64,000 nt of DNA from Entamoeba invadens IP1 (Eukaryota; Evosea; Mastigamoebida; Endamoebidae): positions 59,859 through 123,858 of the forward strand of contig NW_004440112.1 of the NCBI RefSeq assembly GCF_000330505.1, read 5' to 3'. Positions 22,636-32,900 of the stretch are shown here, one piece after another. How positions within the stretch are numbered: the first letter of the stretch is position 1; each line of letters begins with the position of its first letter. Both the position numbers and the translations under genes were made by a program. Below the pieces are notes generated by a model. It did not search any database and was not told the origin of the DNA. It saw only the letters and a program-made list of their open reading frames with translations.

Positions 22636-23595
22636 ATGAGTGAAATGATANNNNNNNNNNNNNNNNNNNNNNNNNNNNNNNNNNNNNNNNNNNNNNNNNN
22701 NNNNNNNNNNNNNNNNNNNNNNNNNNNNNNNNNNNNNNNNNNNNNNNNNNCAACGAATAACAATAGTCACAAGTCAGTAGAAAATGAAATATCAATAATA
22801 AATAATACACAACTATCAAATTGTAAGTCTTTAATAGAGGAAACACAGAAAACCAACCAAATAATAGACTGCAATGATAATGTTAGTGATATTTCATTTG
22901 ATTTGGATAAAAAAACGTTTTTATGTGATGAAACAGAAACATTTAAAGAGACAGATCCAATTTATCGTGTTAAAAACGGAAAATTAAATGATGACGACAT
23001 CTTGTGTCTATCATCTCAAATTTTGAATTATGTACACACTGATAATTCTATTGTAGCATCTACATTTTTCTTTGAAAGCATTTTTAATACATTTGACAAA
23101 ACAAATAATGATAATTCCTTAATAAACAGTCACAGAAACTTGGATTGTTATTTAAACCAAAAATACATATTTTTCCCTTTATTCTCCGGTCTACGTACAA
23201 ATGGCCATTGGTCTCTATTAATTTTACATAAACATGATGATGGATTTGAATCATTTATCGTGGATAGTCTTGGAATTGAAAAATACAATTTCAATACGCA
23301 AATTTATTATTTGGACAAAATAAAAACATTTTTTTCTTGTCTTATGGGATTTTCGATTGAAAAACACAAAATTGAAAATGCAATATTAATTACTGATGTT
23401 GTTTACCAAGAGAATGGAACAGATTGTGGTCGATTTGTACTGTTTTATATTTATTCAATTTTAATTAATCAGAACGAAGAAATACCAAAAGTACTTGGTA
23501 AACTTACTTTCAGTCATTTTCAAAAATTTGTAGATGATTATTTATCAAGTGGTTTAAATTTTGGTAATAAAGAACAATTCATACCAAGTAAATAA
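22636..23595 (+). CDS. Ulp1/C48-like cysteine protease encoded in the transposon (5' end in gap)
   Basis: The frame is open across the 100-N gap (22651..22750), so the true start and N-terminal length are unknown. The C-terminal domain carries the papain-like C48 signature in the right order: GHWSLLIL (His), FIVDSLG (Asp), YQENGTDCGRFV (oxyanion Gln and nucleophile Cys), then a hydrophobic helix. By ORF numbering these are near residues 191, 210, 258 and 264. C48 enzymes cleave SUMO-like proteins or, in adenoviruses and Polintons, capsid proteins. It lies 150 bp after the transposase on the same strand and inside the element, so it is probably a transposon gene rather than a host gene. Confidence 0.75.
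   Translation: MSEMIXXXXXXXXXXXXXXXXXXXXXXXXXXXXXXXXXXTNNNSHKSVENEISIINNTQLSNCKSLIEETQKTNQIIDCNDNVSDISFDLDKKTFLCDETETFKETDPIYRVKNGKLNDDDILCLSSQILNYVHTDNSIVASTFFFESIFNTFDKTNNDNSLINSHRNLDCYLNQKYIFFPLFSGLRTNGHWSLLILHKHDDGFESFIVDSLGIEKYNFNTQIYYLDKIKTFFSCLMGFSIEKHKIENAILITDVVYQENGTDCGRFVLFYIYSILINQNEEIPKVLGKLTFSHFQKFVDDYLSSGLNFGNKEQFIPSK
22651..22750. other. Assembly gap (100 N)
   Basis: Exactly 100 N, which is usually a placeholder of arbitrary size. Reading-frame continuity across it should not be trusted. Confidence 0.95.
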
Positions 23596-23644
23596 TTCAA
23601 TTATCGTTGTGTTCGTTTTTTGAATATTTGCAATAAATTGATAA

Positions 23645-24074
23645 TCGAAATGAAAATTGAAAAAGTCGAAAACACTGATTTTCTAAAAATGTGATTTTAA
23701 AATAACAAATTTATTAATAATTTTGTAATTTATGCAATTATTCAAATTTATTATAATAACAAAGTTAATCATATTGTGTATATTTTAATATGATTGTTTC
23801 ATTTTGATATTAACTTGTGTTTTAAACAAATATACAGTTCTGAGGATGGCAATTATTTTCTGAGGATGACAGAAATAGAAAGTTTACACTTTTACATCTG
23901 TCTGAAATGTATATTGAGTAAGTTACTATTTTTGAATATGGGAACACGTCATTTCACTTTTTAGATGTTTAAGTCTGTGTTGATAAAGTCTGTTTGTTAC
24001 ACGACTTACCATCCTCAGAGATATTTATAGCACTGCCACTATTGATTTAAAATTCTATAAATAAAATTATCAAA
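23645..24074 (+). repeat. Right copy of the 430-bp direct repeat inside the transposon
   Basis: Same orientation as 20174..20604 and nearly identical, except for small differences in its first 90 bp and isolated changes near its end. It starts 49 bp after the protease stop codon, so it could provide that gene's 3' region. Confidence 0.9.
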
Positions 24075-24802
24075 GAATTTTTATAAAGTGAGTTTTGATA
24101 ATTGATTATATCAAAAATCATCAAAACACAACAAAAACGCCAATTAATATATAAAATTGATTAATAAATTGAAGATACATTTATTGAAATTAATATTGTA
24201 TAAAAAATAATATAAACATATATTTCTTGTGTATATATGTTTTGAAATATAAATAAAACCGTTTAAAACAAAAATGATTTTATTTTAAAAATTTGTTTAT
24301 TTATCAATCGTTGTTTTATCGATCTTCAAAACCTCGCGTTTTGAATTTGCGCAAATACATAAATTGTCATCGCATAGAGTATACGTTATTAATACGTTAT
24401 TTGCTATTAATTTTTATTGTTTGAAATATCATAAATTGATTTGTAATAAATTGTGTTTTTTTGTGAAAAAGATTTAAAATTGTTCAATTAATTTTTTTGT
24501 GATTTTGATTAAAAAATCGACTTTTTCGATAATTTAAATGTCTGTCAAATGTTTTCATTTAAACCAAGGTTAATCTTGTGGTAAATCAGAAAATAGAAAT
24601 AGATTATTTTTTTTTAAAAATCAACTGAAAGAATCATCTTTCAAAAAATCCATAAATAGCATTTTTAAAGAAAATCATGTGTTTCAAAATATACCTTTTT
24701 GATCTTAGGCAAAAAAATCTAAATTGAAAGAAATTATGTTTAAGATATTTACCATCCTCAGAAAAATTAACAATCCTCATGAATCCCTTAATTCAAAATT
24801 AA

Positions 24803-27800
24803 ATGTATTTAACAATAACATTACTGACAATTGCAGTTATATCATCATATGTATGGTGCGACGACTCAAATGGGATTATAAGTTATGGTGTATTTGAAAC
24901 ATGTCTTAAACAGGGGTGGTTACATTTAACAGATGAAAACGAATATGACTATTTCAGCTTTGATTTTTATTGTTGTATAAATAACACAAAGACTTTAGCA
25001 AATACAGGAACTTATGCTCAAAATTACCCAAAGTATTTTCGGTTCCAAGGTAACATGTCCAATTTTAAAACATTTTTCATTAGAGAATACAATCCAAATA
25101 CACTTTACGACTTCTATGAAGATTCAAGATATCAACCATTTTTCATATCTTTTGGCTGTTTCAACAAAGAACAAGTTTGTCGAAAAGAGGTTTATGATGA
25201 TACAAAGCCCATAATAGGACTTGAGTTACGTTCGGTTTCACTGTTTTCTGATATTGATCAACGCTTTGACATTTGGCTAAGAAGAAACCTGACTTCCATT
25301 CCATATGTCCATGTTGATGGATTGGTCTCCCAAACAGTCAATTTTAATTTCAGTGATATGTCTGCTTGGGAAAGTGTCTATTCTGGGTCGCGTTACTTGT
25401 TTAGTGGGTCTTCTCAAGTTGATGAAAGTCGAGTCACTTTCACAAAAAGAAGTTCTTCGGATGGTTGGGTTGCTAAAGCAGTGTGTACTAGAAGCAATTT
25501 CAAACGTATAATGCTGTTTAAAGAAAATGAAATAACAGGAGGTGTTAATATCAATTTGTGTGGATGTGTGCCCAACAATGGTAATTTAACATATTCAAGC
25601 AACTTTACATACCCTGACTGTGATTATAACAGCACGTATCTTGATTTGGATTTGTCAAAATTATCAGGAGATTCAATAAATTACACACTTTTTGTATTTG
25701 AATGGAATACTATTATAATATCACTTCAAAAAAGTTACACATTGACCAGTAATAGTACAAATTCTGTTCTAAAATTGAACTCACTTGTTCTGGATAAAGA
25801 CACAAGTATATTCTTTCGACTACCAGTTGAAATAATAACACTCGAAGTCAATTCACCTTCTCAGACATATTTTGATTATGGGTTGACTGTCGATAATATA
25901 ATTTCAAGTACTAATGATATGGTGTTGTTTTATTTAAAAGGATTATTAGAGGGATCAACAAACAAATTATCAGTGTGTGGAAGCAGAGTTTACTTATCGA
26001 CTTCGTTGAATATACCATGTAACTGTGAGTATAAACATGGCAATTTTAAATCAGAAAAATCATTTATTATGAGTGATAGTGATTGTAAAATGTATGGATA
26101 CAATTATAATTGGCAACTGAATCTAATTATTAATTATACTGTTTATATGACAGATCAAATTAATATTAAATGGAAACTAATCAATTTTACTTCTATATGT
26201 GTACTTGATACAAACAATGGCATATATTATATAAATGCAATGGATGTTGTTGTTTACGATCATTTGACAATGAATATTAATTTTAATGTTTATGGAAAAT
26301 TAGTACTCAACAATAACAGTCATATAACAGTGAAAAGTGGACTTTTGTCTTTCAAAAGCGAGAGTCTTGGGTTTTTTAATTTGACAACAACAAACATTGA
26401 TGTTATGCCTTTGATAAATGTTAATGGCTGTTCAGTTCTAATGAATAGTACAAACGAATTATATACATTCGATTATAAAGAGTTTTGCATTGATGTGATT
26501 TCTTTTCGATACAAACCCAATTGGAATGCAAATCAATTGAGTTTACTTAGAGGTGGTAAATTATTGAGAGTCTGCAATTCAACAGATGACCATAAAACTG
26601 AGGTTAAATGCACTTTAAACCGAAACAATTTTTACGACTATCGTAACTACAAATATTACTTGTATCACTGCCCATTAAACGAAACATTGTGTACCGTGAA
26701 AGTAAATACGATGAATGTAACAATAAATGATACATTTATAGGTAATTTACAACAAGAAGTGAATGTTTTGAACTTGACAATAACAACTAATTATTCAACA
26801 CACTTCAAAGATATTAAGAGTGGTGTTCTTTATATCAACAACAAATCTGTTAATGGTGCAAGTGTTACTCTAGCACAAAAAGTCGACAAACTGTTTATCT
26901 CATCCAAATATCTTTTTCAGCCAAATTCTAATAACAATACAATTCATTTTTCAACGTTTTATAATTGTAAAGCATACAAAACTTCGATAAATGGGGATTA
27001 TATGTGTGTACTATGCAAACAAAATATGTATTTAAAAGATGGGATGTGTTTTGGAATCTACGTTTCCTGTGCAAATATATCGTCAAGTGATACAACACAA
27101 GTGTGTGAACAATGTAATATTAAACAAGAGGCATATCGAAATGATTGTTTAGATTGCCCAAACAACTGCAAGCGATGTGTGAACCAAAAATGTGTTTTAT
27201 GTGAAGACAAATACTCTTACGATTCAGAATGTAACTGTGTTGAAATTAATAAAACAACAACAAAAGTTGAGTTTTATACAAAACAGAAAGTTTTGAAATG
27301 TTCAGCGGGCTATTACAATACATTTGATAAGTGTCATAAATGCTCTGATCATTGTTTGTATTGTGAAACGTTTGAATTTTGTTTATCATGCAAAAATACT
27401 CATATTTTGAATGAAAAGAATGAATGTGCACCTTTACCTGATGGTGAAATTGTCATAGGAGAAAAGTTTATATTATGTTCAGATTCATACTATTCAAACA
27501 ATGGCACCTGTGTCGAATGTTCGTCCAAATATGGGGAGTTGTGTGATGTGTGTGATGACAAAAGGTGTGAAAAATGCTCAAACTTGGGAGTATTAGATTG
27601 TGATGGTAGCTGCATTGCTTTTGAATCAAGTGGGTGTGTTTCATCACCAAACACATATTGTTCGGGTTGCCAAAATCATTCAAATTACATTTCAGAATCA
27701 AATGGCGTTTGTAGTGAGATTTCGAATTGTAAAATAGCAACGTCAAATGGAAAATGCGTGTCTTGTAATGAAGGGTATTATTTCACATCAAATCAAACAT

Positions 27801-29857
27801 GTGTTGGTTTGTCAAGTAATCAAACAGAAAATTGTGACATTATCAACAATAACAATGGGAAGTGTATTCGCTGTGCCAGCAAACATTATCTCAGTGATGG
27901 AACGTGTTTAAATTGTCCTAATAATTGTATGACTTGTATCAATACAACTTTGTGTATTGAATGTGAAGGCGGTTTCTCAGTTTCAAGTAACTGTACTTGT
28001 ACGACATCAACAACACAAATGGAAAATTGCAAGAAAATGATAAACCGACTTTTCATATGTGCAATTTGTGATCAAAAATACTTCAGAAACGACAAGGGTC
28101 AATGCCAGAATTGTATTGACAACTGTGATGAATGCAACCAGAAAAACACATGTTTAAAATGCAAAAAAACACATTTCTTGTCACTGAAGGGAATCAATGC
28201 ATTCCATACGAAACTCTAACAAACTGCGAAACAAAAACTCAAAATGGGTGTTCACAATGTTCAACTGGTTATTATGTGAAAAGTCAGTTATGTGTGTCTT
28301 GTAATTCCACAAAGTCAAATTGTGATAAGTGTAATTCTGTTGGTGTGTGCACTTCGTGCTCTCCAAATTACATCTTAATCAACTCCGAATGTACTATAGG
28401 AAGTAATGTTAGTCAGTGCATTAAAGTTGAAAATTCCAAATGTTCAACATGTAAATTTTGGTACGCCCCGTCTTCTGATGGCACTTCGTGTGCAAAGAAA
28501 GCAGTTTGGTGGGTTATTTTTATTGGCGTTTTTCTCATTATTCTTGTACTATTTGTAGTGTTTATGGTGACTATTTTTATTACATTACAAATACTTAAAA
28601 AGAAGAAAGAACACGAAAAAAGGAAGAAGACATGTCTTTTTACTATCAGCAAATCAAACATCACTTTTGAGAAAACTGATATACCCGATGTTGTTGTTAA
28701 TATCAATGCAATTGTGTTTGAAAGCAACGAAGACAATAAGGAAATATCAGTGAATGAAGAGAGTCGTGAACTCATATGTGTTGGTAATAGTGGCAACAAC
28801 ACAATTAAAGTCCAATTTTCAACAAAAGAGAATTGCTACAAATATACAATTCGAACTTCACCAAACATAGCAACAATACTAAAAGGTAAAGCAATCGAGT
28901 TTGAATTGTTTCTGAAGCCATTATGCAGTTGCCAAATTGATGACATCATTGTGTTGGTATCTTCCAATTTGAAGAAAGGTGAAATTTCAAATATGCACAT
29001 TAATATCAAAGCAAAAACACAACTTTCAACACGACTTGATCCTGATGAATTGGAAGAAGAGAAGAAGCTTGGCGAAGGTTCGTTTGGTATTGTTTATAAA
29101 GGAACCTTCAGAAGCAACACCGTTGCCATCAAGAAGATGAAACAGTTCACAGATGACCAAAAGTCGCTTGACGAATTTGAGAAGGAGGTTGCAATGTTGG
29201 ACAAATTCAGATGCGATTATATAGTCCACTTTTATGGTGCTATTTTTATACCAAACAAAATTTGTTTGGTCACCGAATTTGCGAATTATGGGAGTTTACA
29301 AGACTTGATGAAACATAAACAATCAAATGAAGTTGACATGCAAACTCGACTAAAGATGATGTTGGACTCTGCAAAAGGGTATTTAATATTTGCACATAAA
29401 TGGCATCTTACACAGAGACATCAAACCCGACAACTTTCTTGTGTTTTCATTGAATAAAAAAGACAAAGTCAATGCAAAATTGACTGATTTCGGGAGTGCA
29501 AGAAATGTCAATTTATTGATGACTAACATGACATTCACAAAAGGTGTTGGCACACCAAAGTATATGGCGCCTGAAATACTCAACAGGGAGAAATACAAGA
29601 AAGAGGCGGACGTCTATTCATTTGCTGTAACAATGTTTGAGTGTTTCAAATGGGGTGAAATATACCCCAAAAAGGATTTCCAATTTGCTTGGTCAATCGC
29701 AGACTTCATATCAGCTGGAAAACGTGTTGAAAGAGATAGCAATATTCCAGAACCCTATTTTGAAATCATCAAACAGTGTTGGACTCAAAAGAAGCGTGAC
29801 CTTGTTCCTATTGAATCAGTTGTCGAAATGCTGAAAACTAAAATGAAAAGGAGTTAA
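24803..29857 (+). pseudogene. Transmembrane kinase (TMK), CxxC-rich, with two frameshifts
   Basis: Three overlapping frames (24803..28219, 28132..29457, 29390..29857) make one TMK of about 1680 residues. It has a signal peptide (1-19), a long N-glycosylated beta-rich region (about 20-730), CxxC repeats (about 730-1230), a TM segment (near 28500-28590), the TMK juxtamembrane block (CLFTISKSNITFEK) and a kinase domain with GEGSFG, AIKK, HRDIKPDN, DFGSA and MAPE. The kinase motifs are complete once frames are combined. The breaks lie near 28175 and near 29380 (GGGTATTTAATATTTGC, against the intact paralogue's GGGTATTTTATATTTAC). Two lesions in separate domains suggest a pseudogene, but sequencing errors are possible for the first. 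It converges on the intact TMK at 29980 with a 122-bp gap. Confidence 0.85.
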
Positions 29858-29979
29858 AAAGTTATATGAACAATCACATGTTTTATTTGAAGTGATGCGC
29901 CAGTAAAATAAATATTAATTACTTGTATTATATTAGTCTCAACACTCTTGTTATTTTTTATTTTGCAAAATAAAAAAAA

Positions 29980-32900
29980 TCACACAGAATTAATTAACTC
30001 AAGGATTTTAACAACCTCTTCTATTTCAATTCTGTCAATTGGTGCATGACACCAACATTTTTTAATAACAAGGTATACTTCTTCAGACATTATTTCATGT
30101 TTCTCGAGGCGTTTTCCAGACATTACAAATTCTGCTATTTTCCAAGGGAATCTGAACCGTTCTTTATCGTAAGCTTCACCCCATTTAAATGTTTCATACA
30201 TTGTCACTCCAAATGAGTAAACATCTGCCGCTCTTTTGTACTTCTGTTGACTCAATACTTCAGGAGCCATGTATACTGGTGTGCCAATCCCTTTAGTGAA
30301 TGTCATGTTCGTCGTCAACAGATTAACATTTCTAGATGACCCGAAATCAGTCAACTTTCCATTAATAGTAACGTTTATATCCAAAGAAACAACTAAGATG
30401 TTGTCTGGTTTGATATCTCTGTGTAAGATGCCATTTTCATGTAAATATAAAATACCCTTTGCTGCATCTATACCAATTTTTACCCGCAACTTATTTGATA
30501 TTTCACTCGTCTTTTTGTTCTTCATCAAATCCTGTAAAGACCCAAATTGTGCAAATTCAGTGACCATACACACTTTGTTGGGAATAAATACAGCGCCATA
30601 AAAATGAACAATGTAATCACTTCTAAATTTGTCCAACATTGTTACTTCTTTTGTAAACTCAGTCATATCATTGTTTTCTCCAGTCGACTCTTTCATTCTC
30701 TTAATTGCCACTGTATTTCCTCTGTAATTACCTTTGTAGACTATACCAAAAGAACCTTCGCCAATTTTCTTTTCTTCGTTGAGTTCTTTGTAATTCAATT
30801 TTGTCGAGTTTTCAGTCAAAACTTCGATTTGGATCTTCTCGTTGTACTGTACACCAGTTTCTATGTCAAGTGCAATAACCATAATGTCTTCTTCTAAATG
30901 ACATGAACACAACGGTTCGATAAATATCTCAAATTCACACGCTTCTCCTTTCTTTAAAGTTACAAGTGAAGGTGTTGTACGTATCTTATAGTTGTCACAC
31001 CCTTCTAATACACTAAATTGAATCTTCATTTTGTGTTTTGATGTGTTACCAACACAGACTAAGTCGCGAGTCTCTGAATCTACTGGTATTTGCTCAATAT
31101 CATCTAAATCGAACTTTAAAACTGGTTTGTTTGTACACAAGTTGTTATTCATTGATACCATTTCAACGTTAGACCGACTCATGTCAAAGGTGCAAATATT
31201 CTTTAAATCTTTGCGCTTTTTGTTTGTCTGGTAGATTTTGAAAAAGACGAAAAAGAGTATGACAAAGATGATGATAAGTACTATCACAATCGAAATGGGA
31301 GTGCCAACAACAAGTCCGTAATTTGTTTGAAAAATACAAGAATCTCCATCATCAGACGGTATTGAATTTTTGTCACATTTGATGCATTTCGAATCATTTG
31401 ATAAAATACAATTAACTATTGTAGAATAATATACACATTTTCCATTGCTTAAGATGTATTCGTTTGCACAAGATATGCATTCATCTGCATTATAACATTT
31501 TAAACAGTTTTCTTCACAATTTAGACAACGACCGTTTTGTAAATAATAAGAATTTTCACACGATTCACACCCTTCAAAATTTGACTCTAAACAATTTGAG
31601 AGTGTTGTATTTGATAAACATAGTTTATTGGATTCACTTGGGATTTTAAAGTAACCTTCTTTACATGACAAACACTCATCTTTTTTCACACAAATATCAC
31701 AGGATTTATCACACTCATTACAATCTTTTTCGACTTTGTAATACCCAACTTTACATATCGCACATCCGCCACCAGTCGGCAATGTTACATCACACTTCTT
31801 TTCCAATTCACCAAGTGTTCTGCATTTCATTGATGAATCAAGAAAGTATCCACTGTTACACGAAATGCAATAAGTTGCATTGTAACAACTCAGACATTCA
31901 TTTGAACACTTTTCACAACTATTTTTGTTCAAATAATACCCACTTGGACATCGTTGACATCCTTTGTTATTACGTGTTTGGCATTCACTTTTTTCTGCTT
32001 TTTTGAAAACACTTTTTGATGAATAAAGTGTTTGTTTTTCTTCTTTATGATCATCTTCTTTTGTATTAAAATTATCTGCACAAATTCCATCTTTCATTTT
32101 GAAAGCGTCAAGACACTCCAAACAAATTTCAGACGAATTTACAAATGAAATGTGTTTGCAATTTTGTAATGTGATTTTGGTGCAAAATTGGTAATTATCT
32201 TCCGTGTTTTTTGTATCAACCGAGTAATAACCATTTTTACACTCAACACACCCATATTGACTTGTACGTTCACAGTTGACTTGTTCGTTTATTACACATC
32301 GATTTTTATTATACATCAAGTAGTTCTCGTTACATAATTGACACATTCCACCAACACATTGCTTACAATTTTCTATTTGACATCTTGTACACTTTCCATG
32401 TATTATTTCCATATCATTTTGTTTGCATTGGACACAAAATTCATTGAGAACCAAATCACATTGTAAATCGGTTGTACACTTTAGTTGTTCTATATCATTT
32501 ATATTTGAATCACCGCATTTCAAAAACGAGTTTTGATTTGTACACACAACATTTGATGCACCACAACTGTCGCACGTGTTTTCGGTTGTTAAATATTGTC
32601 CAGTTTTACAACCAAAAGCAACTCCATTTCTAACTAACCCATACACGTTTTGTTGTTCACAAACACCTCCATCATTCAGAGTATAATTATTAACACAATT
32701 AATACATGTTGCAATTCCTCTTTCCGATTTCTGGTATTTACAATATTCTATTTTAATTGTACAAATTGAGTTGATAGATATTTGGTCCGAACAGTCACAC
32801 GAAGTTAAAGATGGAGATTCACAAGTCTCGGAGGATACACATTTACCATTAGAAATAAAGCTTTTTTCTCCACATAAAATACAATTTTTGGCATCATCCG

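Larger units (their letters stand above)
19768..24790 (+). mobile_element. 5-kb DNA transposon, IS5/Harbinger-like, with Ulp1-type protease
   Basis: The left end reads AAAGGGTTTCTTGAGGAT (from 19769) and the right end in reverse complement TAAGGGATTCATGAGGAT (from 24790). Both are followed inward by further TGAGGAT boxes (for example TTTTTCTGAGGAT). Inside are a broken DDE transposase, a Ulp1-like protease ORF, an assembly gap and two 430-bp direct repeats. The superfamily call rests on the transposase. A TTA/TAA-type target duplication is plausible but not clean. The right end lies 12 bp before the ATG of the TMK at 24803. Confidence 0.65.

Noticed and set aside
22636..22846. N-terminal region of the protease ORF across the gap
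   Set aside because: The frame through 100 N is arbitrary, so I do not interpret the start or any residue before 22751.
20174..24074. LTR retrotransposon, because of the long direct repeats
   Set aside because: There is no reverse transcriptase, RNase H, integrase, primer-binding site or TG...CA ends. The internal genes are a DDE transposase and a protease.
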